64,000 nucleotides of DNA from Agromyces salentinus (GCF_009749395.1 NZ_WBIR01000006.1:62001-126000), one strand, 5' to 3'. Shown: positions 44,463 to 53,394, counted from the first letter of the stretch. Numbers and translations are program-made. Notes: generated by a model not told the origin, from the letters alone.

Positions 44463-45929
44463 ATGCCCCGTCGCCCTGCGCCCCGCACCGGCCCGACGCT
44501 CGCCTGGGAGACGCTGCTCCCCCTCGGCGACGCACCGACGCCGCTCCGGGACCGGCTGGAGCGCAGCATCCGCGACGCCGTGCACCGGGGCGTCGTGCCG
44601 CCCGGGTCGGCGCTGCCGCCGAGCCGGGTGCTCGCCGAGACGCTCGGCGTCTCCCGCTGGGTGGTGACGGAGGCGTACGGCCAACTCGTCGCGGAGGGCT
44701 TCCTCGAAGCCGTGGTCGGATCGGGCACCCGCGTGCCGCATCGGCCCGCCCGAGGACCGGATGTCGCCGCCGGACGGGCCGCAGCGCCGCTCCGCGCCGA
44801 GTACCGGCGGCCGAGGTTCGACCTCGGACCCGGCATTCCCGACCTCCGCCACGTGCCCCGCGCACGGTGGGCCGAGGCGGTTCGACGAGCGCTGGACGCC
44901 CTGCCGGACGGCGAGCTCATGGTCGTCGATCCGCTGGGACATCCGCTCGCCCGCACCGCCGTCGCCGAGTACCTCTCGCGCTCGCGTCGTGCCGCGGTCG
45001 CACCCGACGACGTGGTCATCACGCACGGGGCGACCGACGCCATGGCGGGCGTGGTCGCCGGACTTCGCGCGGCCGGGCATCGGAGCATCCTCGTCGAGGA
45101 CCCGAGCTGGGGACGCCTCCGCGAGGTCGCGGCATCCGCGGGGCTCACCCCCGTACCGGTCCCGGTCGACGCGTCGGGCGTCGAGGTCGACCGCCTCGTC
45201 GAGGCGGCCGCCCGGACCGGCGCGCGCGCCGCCCTGCTGACCCCGGCCCATCAGTTCCCCCTCGGCGCCGCGCTCTCGCCGGCCCGACGGGAAGCCGTGG
45301 TGCGATGGGCGCACGACGTCGATGGCGTGCTCATCGAGGACGACTACGACGCCGAGTTCCGGTACGACCGCCGCCCCGTCGCCGCCCTCCAGGGCCTCGC
45401 CCCCGAGCGCGTGATGCTCGTCGGTTCGCTCTCGAAGTCGTTGTCGCAGGCGTTCGGACTCGGCTGGGCGGTCGCCCCGTCGAGCCTGCGGAGCCGGATC
45501 GGCCTCGTCGAGCGGGCACGCCCGTCGGTGCTCGACCAGGTCGCGCTCGCGCACTTCATCACGGCGGGCGACCTCGAACGGCACCTCCGGTCGGCGCGCG
45601 GGCGGTTCCGTCGACGTCGCGCCGCGCTGCTGGACGCGCTGGCACGCGAACTCCCGGGCCTCCCGGTGACCGGCATCGCCGCCGGCATGCACGCGATGCT
45701 CGGGCTGCCGCCCGGCGTCACGGCGCGGGATGTCCGGCACGCGGCATCCGGACTCGAGGTCGCCGTCTCGGACCTCGCCCGGTATCGCGCGACCGCGGCG
45801 AGCGCGGTGGGCGCGGGCGTCGGCGAGGCGCTGGTGCTCGGCTACGGCAATCTCTCGGACGCGCTCGTCGACGAGGCCGTGGCGCGCCTCGCGGTCGCGA
45901 TCAGGACTGCGCAGGACGGGCGGGCATGA
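44463..45929 (+). CDS. MocR/PdxR-family GntR-aminotransferase regulator
   Basis: A 488-residue fusion of a GntR winged helix (about residues 15-95: LRDRLERSIRDAVHRGVV, VLAETLGVSRWVVTEAYGQL) and a class I aminotransferase-like domain (about 125-480). The domain has the PLP-binding Lys near residue 326 in GSLSKSLSQAFGLGW and the preceding EDDYDAEFRYDRRP segment. It should sense PLP or an amino acid and regulate transcription rather than transaminate. The ATG has a strong GAGGAGTGAGCGG site. The divergent aldo/keto reductase is the likely target. Confidence 0.88.
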   Translation: MPRRPAPRTGPTLAWETLLPLGDAPTPLRDRLERSIRDAVHRGVVPPGSALPPSRVLAETLGVSRWVVTEAYGQLVAEGFLEAVVGSGTRVPHRPARGPDVAAGRAAAPLRAEYRRPRFDLGPGIPDLRHVPRARWAEAVRRALDALPDGELMVVDPLGHPLARTAVAEYLSRSRRAAVAPDDVVITHGATDAMAGVVAGLRAAGHRSILVEDPSWGRLREVAASAGLTPVPVPVDASGVEVDRLVEAAARTGARAALLTPAHQFPLGAALSPARREAVVRWAHDVDGVLIEDDYDAEFRYDRRPVAALQGLAPERVMLVGSLSKSLSQAFGLGWAVAPSSLRSRIGLVERARPSVLDQVALAHFITAGDLERHLRSARGRFRRRRAALLDALARELPGLPVTGIAAGMHAMLGLPPGVTARDVRHAASGLEVAVSDLARYRATAASAVGAGVGEALVLGYGNLSDALVDEAVARLAVAIRTAQDGRA

Positions 45930-45941
45930 CCCGAGGCGCCC

Positions 45942-46121
45942 TTAGAGGCCCCGCCAGACATCGGACTGCGACCGGCCGCGGTCGACGTCGATCATCGCGT
46001 CGGCCGATTCCGGGTCCCGATGCCGGGTCTGCTCGGAGTGCCGACGATTCGAGAAGGCCCACTGCGTGCCGATCCAGAGGGCGAGGATCGCGGCACCGCC
46101 CACCCAGAACGTCCAGTCCAT
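45942..46121 (-). CDS. Small single-helix membrane protein
   Basis: A 59-residue protein. One N-terminal helix (about residues 3-20, DWTFWVGGAAILALWIG) is followed by a charged cytoplasmic tail. I do not recognise a family. The ATG at 46121 has an excellent ribosome site (GGAGGAGGT, 7 nt away), which supports it being translated. It converges with the MocR gene, leaving 12 bp. Confidence 0.6.
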   Translation of the reverse strand: MDWTFWVGGAAILALWIGTQWAFSNRRHSEQTRHRDPESADAMIDVDRGRSQSDVWRGL

Positions 46122-46208
46122 CGCGGCCACCTCCTCCGTCCACGGTAACCCCCCCGTCGGCGGATGCCGCCATCCACCGGTTCCTCCGGGAACGTCGTCC
46201 GCATCGCG

Positions 46209-46214
46209 TAGCCT
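46209..46214 (+). promoter_or_regulatory. -10 box TAGCCT of the membrane protein at 46280
   Basis: TAGCCT lies 45 nt before the 7-codon leader frame, giving a leader of about 40 nt that contains GGAGCAGGAG. Confidence 0.4.
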
Positions 46215-46259
46215 GACTCGGACGCCGGCCCTCACCCGGCCGGAGCAGGAGATCCACCG

Positions 46260-46283
46260 ATGGATGCAGAGGTCGAGCCATGA
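46260..46283 (+). CDS. 7-codon leader reading frame
   Basis: ATG at 46260 has the ribosome site AGGAGATCCACCG and encodes MDAEVEP. Its TGA overlaps the ATG of the following membrane-protein gene (ATGA), which has only a weak site of its own. The layout is the same as upstream of cls. Confidence 0.5.
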   Translation: MDAEVEP

Positions 46284-47308
46284 CGGACGCCGGAGACCGG
46301 TCCGAGCCGCAGACGGAGCCCGGGCGCGATCCGGGGGCGCATGGTCCCGCGCGGCCAGCCCTCGTGGAGGAGCAGCCGGATTCCGCCCCTGCCGTGCGGA
46401 CGCTGCCCGCATGGGCCGGCGTGCTCGTCGGGCTCGGCGCCGCCGTGGTCGGCCTGCTCCCGTGGCTCGTCGCCGGCATGCGCCTGCCGCTGCAGAACCT
46501 CTGGGCGTTCGAGACGATGCCCGACCGCATGCCCCTCGTCCTGCTGCCGTTCAGCCAGTACGCCCTGACCTCCATCGTCGGCCTCATCGTCACCGGTTCC
46601 GTGGTGGCCGGCCTGCTCGCGCGCATCCTGCGTCCTCGGATGCCGCGACTCGGCTTCGCCGGGCTGGTCGTCGGGCTGCTCGCGACGCAGGGCGTTGCCG
46701 TCCTGCAGACCGCCGTCACCGTGAACGGCGGGCTGAGGGGTGGCGCCGAATCCGCGCTCTACCTCACCGGCCTCGTCGCGCTCAGCGTCTTCTCGATGCT
46801 CATCGGCCTGCTGATGTTCTGGCTGGTCGCCAGGGCGCCGCGCGCGGGAGCACTCATCGGCCTGAGCTTCGGCGCGATCGCCGTCGGCTTCTGGCTGGGC
46901 ACCCTGCTGCACCCCATCGGCTCGGTCATCACGTACGACACGGCGTGGATCTCGGCGGTCCTGCGGTGGACGCCGGCGATCCTGGTCGGCGCGTCGATCG
47001 CGTGGTGCGGCCTCGGCACGGCGGGACGCGTCATCGCCGCGATCGCGAGCCTCGTCGTGCTCTGGATCGCCCCCGCGCTCGCGACCGCCGTCAGCGCCGC
47101 CGTCGGAAGTCGCGTGCTGGCCCGGCGGCTCGACGAGATGCTCGACTACGGCATCGGCGTGTTCACGGCGGCGTCAACCATCCCCGAACTCGTGTTCCCG
47201 CCGCTCATCGTCGCCGTGGTCGTGGCCGCCGTCGGCCTCGTCGCGCGAGCCCTGCTGGCTCGGCGGAGCCGCGGTCGCGAGCGGGAACCCGGGGACGAGC
47301 TGGGCTAG
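46280..47308 (+). CDS. Polytopic membrane protein, function unknown
   Basis: A 342-residue protein. A 40-residue Pro/Glu/Asp-rich cytoplasmic N-terminus is followed by about eight helices spread from residue 46 to 325 and a short basic tail (RRSRGRERE). I do not recognise a family; the charge pattern and helix lengths are normal for an inner-membrane protein. Translation is probably coupled to the 7-codon frame at 46260. It converges with the DUF4166 gene, with 4 bp between stops. Confidence 0.7.
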   Translation: MTDAGDRSEPQTEPGRDPGAHGPARPALVEEQPDSAPAVRTLPAWAGVLVGLGAAVVGLLPWLVAGMRLPLQNLWAFETMPDRMPLVLLPFSQYALTSIVGLIVTGSVVAGLLARILRPRMPRLGFAGLVVGLLATQGVAVLQTAVTVNGGLRGGAESALYLTGLVALSVFSMLIGLLMFWLVARAPRAGALIGLSFGAIAVGFWLGTLLHPIGSVITYDTAWISAVLRWTPAILVGASIAWCGLGTAGRVIAAIASLVVLWIAPALATAVSAAVGSRVLARRLDEMLDYGIGVFTAASTIPELVFPPLIVAVVVAAVGLVARALLARRSRGREREPGDELG

Positions 47309-47312
47309 CGGC

Positions 47313-47981
47313 TCAGGCACGCGCCTCTTGGCGTACGGGCTTGACCCGGTCGGGAACCTCGACCGTCGGGAACCATTCGCAGGTGAAGGTCCCGCGGTAG
47401 CCGAAGAGGAAGCCGAAGCGGTCGTTGTGCACCTCGAGCTCGACGCGGAACGCCCCGAGCTCCTCGTCGTACTGCTCACGGAGCAGGGCGCGCCCGCTGA
47501 AGAGCATCGGGAAGCGGAACGCGACCGGGCCCTCGTAGAAGCGCTGCGCCTCGGATCGGAGAACCAAGCCGCCCCGCGCGTCGACGGCGACGTCGAGGTC
47601 GACGGCGAGGTGCTGGTGGGTGCCGAGGTAGTCGACGATCCTCCCGTCGGCGAGGATCATCGTGGCGTCGAAACGGCGGCGCCTGCCCCGGATCTCGTAC
47701 TCCCGCACGAAGGTCACCGTCTCGCGACCGAAGGGATCGATGTACGGATGGTTCTCGATGCTGAACGGCACGTCCGTGCCGACGTCGGGCACCAGGATGT
47801 TGCGCAGACGCCCCACCTGCAGAAAGGGGACGGTCCACCACGGCCCGCGTCGCACCTCGGTCATCACGCCGCGGCCGATGCACGTCTCACCGGCGTCCAT
47901 CCCGACGCCGAACCTGCGCTGCAGCATCGGATGCAGGCGCAAGAAGTCCTCGCCCATGGCGCGGGCGAAGATCGAGGTCAT
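47313..47981 (-). CDS. DUF4166 protein
   Basis: A 222-residue protein matching DUF4166. It has an N-terminal LRLHPMLQRRFGVG, a central strand-rich region with FSIENHPYIDPFGRETVTFVREYE (cited in part), and a C-terminal RFGFLFGYRGTFTCEWFP. The family is often joined to or encoded with SDR or lipid-related proteins, but its function is not known. The ATG at 47981 overlaps the stop of the SRPBCC-like gene by ATGA, so the two are one operon. Confidence 0.75.
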   Translation of the reverse strand: MTSIFARAMGEDFLRLHPMLQRRFGVGMDAGETCIGRGVMTEVRRGPWWTVPFLQVGRLRNILVPDVGTDVPFSIENHPYIDPFGRETVTFVREYEIRGRRRRFDATMILADGRIVDYLGTHQHLAVDLDVAVDARGGLVLRSEAQRFYEGPVAFRFPMLFSGRALLREQYDEELGAFRVELEVHNDRFGFLFGYRGTFTCEWFPTVEVPDRVKPVRQEARA

Positions 47982-48604
47982 GAATCAGCTCCCGGCTCGG
48001 GCAGCGTCGCGAGCATGCGCGGGGCAGCGACGAGGTGGTCGGCGCGTCGCCGACCGCCCTCGGGAGCACGACGACAGCGGGCAGCACGCGGCCGGTCGGC
48101 TCGCCAGAACCACAGGACGCTCCGCAGGGGCCACCGCTCCGGCGCCTCGCCCCGCTCGATCCAGATCCGCAGCCGGTCGAAGCTCCATGCCGTCGCCCAG
48201 CCGAGTACCGGGCGGACGAGCATGTCGAGCGGCCCCCAGCCCGGGTCATAGTCGTACCCCGTGATGAAGCGCGTGCGCGTGACATCCGGCAGGTAACGCC
48301 AGTACCCGCGCCCCGCGCGGATGGGCGACATGGGGTCGTCGGTCGAGAACCGCAGCGCCGAGGTGCGCGTGCCGTCGGGGCGGCCGCTCTCACCGAGACT
48401 CGCCCCGACCCCGTGCACCGTATGGAAGGGCACGCCGCGCGTGTAGGTGAAGCGCTGCACGCCGTCCTCCGAGGGCGGGTCGGCCACGATCGCCGTGAAA
48501 CGGAGGTCCCACCTGGCATGCTCCGTCGGGTCCTGGCTCAGGTGCCAGACGCGATCGAGGCTTGCGGCGATCGTCGTCTCGACGTAGATGCCCGCGCGTG
48601 CCAC
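47978..48604 (-). CDS. SRPBCC (START-like) protein
   Basis: A 208-residue protein. Residues 1-140 read as a START/Bet v 1-like ligand-binding domain: the opening VETTIAASLDRVWHLSQDPTEHARWD (cited in part), then RFTAIV, then RFITGYDYDPGWG before the long C-terminal helix. The last 60 residues are Arg-rich and lack a recognisable fold. It may bind a hydrophobic molecule; it forms an operon with DUF4166. The GTG at 48604 lies 6 nt from TAGCCT. Confidence 0.72.
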   Translation of the reverse strand: MARAGIYVETTIAASLDRVWHLSQDPTEHARWDLRFTAIVADPPSEDGVQRFTYTRGVPFHTVHGVGASLGESGRPDGTRTSALRFSTDDPMSPIRAGRGYWRYLPDVTRTRFITGYDYDPGWGPLDMLVRPVLGWATAWSFDRLRIWIERGEAPERWPLRSVLWFWRADRPRAARCRRAPEGGRRRADHLVAAPRMLATLPEPGADS

Positions 48605-48610
48605 GAGTCG

Positions 48611-48616
48611 AGGCTA
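48611..48616 (-). promoter_or_regulatory. -10 box TAGCCT, leaderless start of the SRPBCC-DUF4166 operon
   Basis: On the minus strand TAGCCT, 6 nt, then the GTG at 48604. Confidence 0.5.
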
Positions 48617-48621
48617 GCGGC

Positions 48622-49554
48622 TCAGGCGAGGCGCGAGACGGCGTCGACGACGCCCGCCCAGAAGCGCTCGACGTCGAGGTCGACGGCGACCCACGCGTTG
48701 GGCTCGCGGCCGAGCATGCCGTCGAAGTCGACGCTCGTGGCCCCGAGCGTCTCGGTGCCGGCGAGCTCGACGTCGAGGCGCGTGCGCCGCAGCCGGACGC
48801 AACCGGGGTCCGCGAGCACGGCGACGGCCACGGGGTCGTGCAGCGGCCCGTCGGGCATGCCGAACACCTCGGCGTTCGTCCGGCAGAAGAAGTCGAGCAG
48901 TTCGTCGCCGAACGCGGCCGTGCGGGTTCCGGCGGCGGCGAGTCCGGCGCGCACCGAGGGCGTGACGAGCGCGAGGTGGGTGACGTTCAGCCCGACCATC
49001 GTGAACCGGATGCCGCTCGAGAGCACGAGGGCGAGCGCCTCGGGGTCCACGAGCGCGTTGAACTCGGCGTACGGGGTCGCGTTGCCGCGCTCGGTCGAGC
49101 CGCCCATCCAGACGATCTCGCGGATGCGCGGAGCGAGGTCGGGCCGGTCGCGTAGCAGGACCGCGACGTTGGTGATGGGGCCGGTGGCGATGATCGCGAC
49201 GGGCTCGGCGGAGGCCTCGAGGGTGTCGGCCATCAGCTCGGCCGCCGGCCGCGGATCGAGCGGGATCGTGGGCTCGGGCAGCTCGGGGCCGCCGAGGCCG
49301 TTCGCCCCGTGGATCCACTCGGCCGTGACGAGCTCCCGCGCCAGCGGCCCTGCTGCCCCGGCGGCGACCGGCACGCCCTCAACGCCGGCGACGGAGAGCA
49401 CGATGCGCGCGTTGCGGCTCGTGTGCTCGAGCGGCACGTTGCCGCCGACCGTGGTCACCGCGAGCAGGTCGAGCGCCGGATGCCCCGCCGCGAGCCACAG
49501 TGCGACCGCGTCGTCGTGGCCCGGATCGCAGTCGACGATGACCGGGATGCTCAC
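48622..49554 (-). CDS. Inosine-uridine-preferring nucleoside hydrolase
   Basis: A 310-residue nucleoside hydrolase that splits ribonucleosides into base and ribose. The calcium-binding DCDPGHDDA is at residues 8-16. GPITNVAVLLRDRP, VWMGGS and the C-terminal DPVAVAVLAD with the last Ca ligand are also visible. It is of standard length and cytoplasmic. Purine versus pyrimidine preference cannot be told. The GTG start has only a weak GAGG site. It follows the large membrane protein gene by 94 bp, with a small CGGATGCC/GGCATCCG hairpin (49574-49609) between them. Confidence 0.88.
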   Translation of the reverse strand: MSIPVIVDCDPGHDDAVALWLAAGHPALDLLAVTTVGGNVPLEHTSRNARIVLSVAGVEGVPVAAGAAGPLARELVTAEWIHGANGLGGPELPEPTIPLDPRPAAELMADTLEASAEPVAIIATGPITNVAVLLRDRPDLAPRIREIVWMGGSTERGNATPYAEFNALVDPEALALVLSSGIRFTMVGLNVTHLALVTPSVRAGLAAAGTRTAAFGDELLDFFCRTNAEVFGMPDGPLHDPVAVAVLADPGCVRLRRTRLDVELAGTETLGATSVDFDGMLGREPNAWVAVDLDVERFWAGVVDAVSRLA

Positions 49555-49573
49555 GAACGTGCCGCCTCGGCGA

Positions 49574-49609
49574 CGGATGCCACGGGAAGCGCGATGCGCG
49601 CGGCATCCG
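49574..49609. terminator. Hairpin after the large membrane protein gene
   Basis: CGGATGCC (49574-49581) and GGCATCCG (49602-49609) pair across a 20-nt loop between the 3' end at 49649 and the nucleoside hydrolase start. Confidence 0.4.
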
Positions 49610-49648
49610 CAGGGCTCTGGAGCGAGCGGATGCCGCGTGCGCGACGCA

Positions 49649-52600
49649 TCACGCGGCCGGGCCTGGACCCGCGAGCGAGCCGGTCAGCGGCTCGCCGCCC
49701 GCGCGGTTGACGAAGCAGTAGTAGGTGCGCTCGCCCTCGGCCCACTGGGCCTCGTCCGCCGGGTAGCTGCCCTGCACCTGCAGGTCGGGGATGCCCCCGG
49801 CCGCCGCGACGTCGACGATGCCGGCAGCCGTGCAGAGCGTTCCGATCTGCGTCGCGAGCTCGGACTCGCCCGGATACGGCGCAGCCTCGTCGCCGGGAAG
49901 CGTGCCGCGGTAGACGAGCTGGGCGGCGTGCGCCACGCCGCAGTCGACGACCGTGTACTCCTGGTCCCAGGCTGACGTGAAGGGATCGACGCACTCGCCG
50001 CCGAAGAGGGTGTTCCATGCGTGGACGCCCATCGGCTGGGGCGCGGTCGGGGCGACGCTCGGCGTCTCTTCGGCCGTCTCGCTCTCACTGGCGGACAGGT
50101 TCGCCGTGCCACCGGAGGAGCCGCCGCCCATGAGCTGGGACCCGAGGAAGAACAGCCCGACGAGCACGAGCACCGCGACGAGGCCGCCGGCGATCCAGAT
50201 GAGGGTCTTCACGGGGCGGCGGTCGGAACCAGAGCCGCCGGAGCCGCCCTTGCCCGATCCGCCCGACCCACCGGGACCGCGTCCGTTGCCGCCGCCGCCC
50301 GAACCGCCGTTGCCGCCGCCGCCCGAACCGCCGTTGTTCCCGGTGCCGCCCGCGCGGCCGCTGCCGGTCGTCGATGCACCGGATGACGCGCTGAACGCGA
50401 CGCCGGCACCTGCGCCAGCGCCGTACGCACCAGCGCTGTACGCACCTGCGCCGTACCCGCCGGCCGCTGCGGCCCCGGCGCCCGCGCCGCCACGGACGGG
50501 TCCGGGGAACGCCGCGCCGGCACCGATCGGCGTCACCGCGACCGGTCCGGTCGGCGTGAAGAGCGAGGCGAACGGATCGTCGAGGTCGGGTTCCTCGGGA
50601 GCGACCGCCGGGGACCAGGCGGCCGGCGTGCGGGGCATCCGCTCCGTGGCCGGCTGAGGGAACTGGCGCGTCGGCGCCGCATCGGCGAACGGGTCGGAGG
50701 CGACTTCGTCGGCCGGCGGCGCGGTCCGCAGCAGCGCCGTCTGCGCGGACGGTTCGTCGGACTCGAACCCGGCGAACGGGTCGAGCTCAGCCCCGTCATC
50801 GGACGGGACGAGATCGGCATCGGCGAGCCCGCCGGTCGCGGGCGCCTGGGCCGCCGCCGCGAGTGCGACCAGCATCGACCCGGCGGGAGCGTCGGCGCGC
50901 GGGTCCTCGGCCATCGGGTCGGGCATCAGCCCCCACTGGTAGCCGAGGTCCTCGGCTTCGGGCTCCTCGGCCTCGAGCGAGGCGTCCTCGGCGGGAACCG
51001 CCGACCAGGCGCGCGCCGCGTGCACGTACTGCGGAACGTCCCGTGACTCGTCGTCGACGGGACTCGCGAAGCGATCGCGGGTGACTTCGGGCTCGTGCTC
51101 GGGCTCACCGAACGAGAGTCCCAGGTCCGCGAGCCCGTCGGAGGCGCCCTGCGGTACCGGGGTCGGGGCGAGCGGGGCGGCCGCCTCGGGCATCCCGACC
51201 GGTGCCGCGAACGCGGTCGACGCCGACGCCGGGCCTTGGGCGGGAGCGAAGCTCGGGGCGGCGGGCTGCCGCGAGGGTGCCGCCGTCTGGCCGAGTGCCG
51301 TGTCGGCGGCGAACGAGGCGAAGCGACTGGTCTGCGGGCTCGGGGTGTCGTAGGGGCGACCGAACAACTGGCCCTCGGGGCCGCCGGCCGGTTCGTCGCG
51401 TCGGGGCCGGGCCGGACCCGGCGCCTGCGCGCCTCCGAGCGCCGCGAGGAGGTCGTCGACCGGCTCGACGCGCTGGTCGACGGGAGCGGGAGGGGCGGAT
51501 GCCGCGGCGAACGCGGGGAACGGCGTGCGCGGGGCTTCGGCGGCGGGCGGCACCTGCGGTGCCGGCATCTGCAGTGCCGGCGTCTGCCAGATCGGGTCGG
51601 CGGATGGTACGGCAGGCGTACGCGCGTCCGCGGTCGGGGCAGTCTCCGCCCCTGAGTTCCACGGCGACGGGGATGCGAACGGCGACTGCGCAGGCGGGGT
51701 GCCCTGAGGAGCGGCAGGGGGCATCGCCGTGAACGCGGCGGCATCGCCGCCCTCCTGGCCCGCCTCGGGCCCCGAGGTCTGCTGTTCGAGGGCCAGGCGC
51801 TCGCGGCGCGTCAACTCCTGCGTGGGAATCGGGACGGGGTCGGGTTCCTGGAGCGCGGACCACAGGTCGGCACCGAAGTCGGTCGTCGCGGCACGCGGCG
51901 TTCCGGATGCCGGGGTGAAGGAATTGCGCGCGACGGGAGGCAGCGCGAAGTCGGCGAAGGGATCGGCCTCGGGCGCGACCGGCGCGGGAGACGGGACCGG
52001 GGCGGCAGGGGCAGCGGCGGCCGGGGCAGCGGCGGCCGGCGTAGCCGCGGGCTGGGCTGGAGCGACGGGCGCGGCCTGCTGCGCCGAGTCGGGCTGCGAC
52101 AGGCGGCGGAAGGCGTCGCGAAGCGCATCCTCAGCGCTCGGTTCGGGCTGGGCCGGGGCGTCGCCCCAGGTCAGGGCGAACGACGCGGTCGGCGTGGCCG
52201 GGCCCGGGATGCCGCGGCGGTCGGGTTCGTGGCCCACGATCGGTGCCTGCGAGCGACCGACGGGCGGCTCGACGCTCAGCGGCGCATGCGCCGCGGCGGG
52301 CGGAACGTACGCGCCGGGCGGAGCGAACGCCGGCCCCGAGGGTGAGGCAGGTGCCTGGACCACGGGGATGGAGCGTGCCTCGGTGCGCTCCCACGGCTGG
52401 GCGGTCGGCGGGACGACCGGCAGTGCCCGCGTCGCGGTCTGCTCCCAGGACTGTGCCGCCGGGGCCGCGGTCGACGCGGGAGGGGACTGCCGCGGCGGAA
52501 GGGCGTCGCCCACGACCGGGAGCGCCCTCGTCGCGGTCTCCTGCGCCGGGGGCTCCGCGAGGGAGAACCAGTCGAGCGACTCCTCGCTCCGGGCGGCGCG

Positions 52601-52780
52601 CCGGCCTTGCGAGGCTTGGGTGCTCGACTGCGGGTTCGCGTACTGCGGCTGGTCGGACGGCATCGGCTGGGCCCGTGGCACCGGTGTCTGCGAGGGCTGC
52701 GACGGCGCAGGGGAACCCCCTGCGGCGAGCTGCGCCAACAGCCAGTCGGCGTCGTTGCCGCCCAGTCGATCCGCCGTCAT
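49649..52780 (-). CDS. Large disordered membrane protein with septum-formation-like tail
   Basis: A 1043-residue protein. Residues 1-800 are Pro/Ala/Gln-rich and almost certainly disordered. They include recurring motifs such as (D)PFADFALPP, DPFAGFE, DPFADAAP and DPFASLF, and three ETATRALPVV-like copies. A Gly/Ser/Asn run (about 815-850) leads to one helix (about 857-880). The extracytoplasmic C-terminal domain (about 915-1043) with four cysteines (GECVDPF, VDCGVAH, LCTAAG, YYCFVN) resembles the septum-formation domain of actinobacteria. The ATG overlaps the pyrE stop by ATGA. A cell-envelope or division role is inference from the tail only. Confidence 0.72.
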   Translation of the reverse strand: MTADRLGGNDADWLLAQLAAGGSPAPSQPSQTPVPRAQPMPSDQPQYANPQSSTQASQGRRAARSEESLDWFSLAEPPAQETATRALPVVGDALPPRQSPPASTAAPAAQSWEQTATRALPVVPPTAQPWERTEARSIPVVQAPASPSGPAFAPPGAYVPPAAAHAPLSVEPPVGRSQAPIVGHEPDRRGIPGPATPTASFALTWGDAPAQPEPSAEDALRDAFRRLSQPDSAQQAAPVAPAQPAATPAAAAPAAAAPAAPVPSPAPVAPEADPFADFALPPVARNSFTPASGTPRAATTDFGADLWSALQEPDPVPIPTQELTRRERLALEQQTSGPEAGQEGGDAAAFTAMPPAAPQGTPPAQSPFASPSPWNSGAETAPTADARTPAVPSADPIWQTPALQMPAPQVPPAAEAPRTPFPAFAAASAPPAPVDQRVEPVDDLLAALGGAQAPGPARPRRDEPAGGPEGQLFGRPYDTPSPQTSRFASFAADTALGQTAAPSRQPAAPSFAPAQGPASASTAFAAPVGMPEAAAPLAPTPVPQGASDGLADLGLSFGEPEHEPEVTRDRFASPVDDESRDVPQYVHAARAWSAVPAEDASLEAEEPEAEDLGYQWGLMPDPMAEDPRADAPAGSMLVALAAAAQAPATGGLADADLVPSDDGAELDPFAGFESDEPSAQTALLRTAPPADEVASDPFADAAPTRQFPQPATERMPRTPAAWSPAVAPEEPDLDDPFASLFTPTGPVAVTPIGAGAAFPGPVRGGAGAGAAAAGGYGAGAYSAGAYGAGAGAGVAFSASSGASTTGSGRAGGTGNNGGSGGGGNGGSGGGGNGRGPGGSGGSGKGGSGGSGSDRRPVKTLIWIAGGLVAVLVLVGLFFLGSQLMGGGSSGGTANLSASESETAEETPSVAPTAPQPMGVHAWNTLFGGECVDPFTSAWDQEYTVVDCGVAHAAQLVYRGTLPGDEAAPYPGESELATQIGTLCTAAGIVDVAAAGGIPDLQVQGSYPADEAQWAEGERTYYCFVNRAGGEPLTGSLAGPGPAA

Positions 52781-53349
52781 CCGGCCAGGCCCAGGTCGTC
52801 CAGGTCGATCGCCGCGAGGTACTGCACGCCCGCAGCCTCGATGACCTCGCGAGCACCGGTCGCGCGGTCGACGACCACCGCGACGGCCACGACCTCGGCG
52901 CCGACCTTGCGGAGCGCCTCGATCGCCTTCAGCGGAGAACCGCCCGTGGTCGACGTGTCCTCGAGCACGACCACGCGCTTGCCCGCGAGGTCGGGTCCTT
53001 CGACCTGCTTGCCGCGGCCGTGGTCCTTCGGCTCCTTGCGCACGACGAACGCGTCGTAGGCGAGCCCGCGGGCGGCGCCCTGGTGCAGGATCGCCGATGC
53101 GATGGGGTCCGCGCCCATGGTCAGGCCGCCCACCGCCGCGATGTCGGGCAGGTCGGAGATGAGGTCGATCATCACCTGGCCGATGAGCGGGGCCACGCGG
53201 TGGTCGAGGCTCACCTTGCGCAGATCCACGTAATAGGTGGCCTTCTTGCCGCTGGTGAGCGTGAAGTCGCCGTGGAACACCGCATCGGCCGAGATGAAGT
53301 CGATGAGCTGCTGACGGACGTCTTCGCTATGGGGGTCTGGGAGCGTCAC
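52777..53349 (-). CDS. pyrE: Orotate phosphoribosyltransferase
   Basis: A 190-residue enzyme that joins orotate and PRPP to give OMP in pyrimidine synthesis. The PRPP-binding signature VVVLEDTSTTGGSPLKAI is at about residues 125-142. The flexible-loop segment VRKEPKDHGRGKQVEGP precedes it. Usual length. It starts at GTG 53349, 6 nt from TAGAGT. The next gene overlaps its stop by 4 nt, which ties the disordered membrane protein to pyrE transcription. Confidence 0.93.
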   Translation of the reverse strand: MTLPDPHSEDVRQQLIDFISADAVFHGDFTLTSGKKATYYVDLRKVSLDHRVAPLIGQVMIDLISDLPDIAAVGGLTMGADPIASAILHQGAARGLAYDAFVVRKEPKDHGRGKQVEGPDLAGKRVVVLEDTSTTGGSPLKAIEALRKVGAEVVAVAVVVDRATGAREVIEAAGVQYLAAIDLDDLGLAG

Positions 53350-53355
53350 CCGAAC

Positions 53356-53361
53356 ACTCTA
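53356..53361 (-). promoter_or_regulatory. -10 box TAGAGT, leaderless start of pyrE
   Basis: On the minus strand TAGAGT, 6 nt, then the GTG at 53349. Confidence 0.55.
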
Positions 53362-53394
53362 CGACGCAGACGCCTGAGAGGAAGGTCCGGATTC

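Noticed and set aside
44463..45929. Ordinary PLP aminotransferase
   Set aside because: The N-terminal GntR winged helix and divergent partner gene mark it as a MocR-type regulator.
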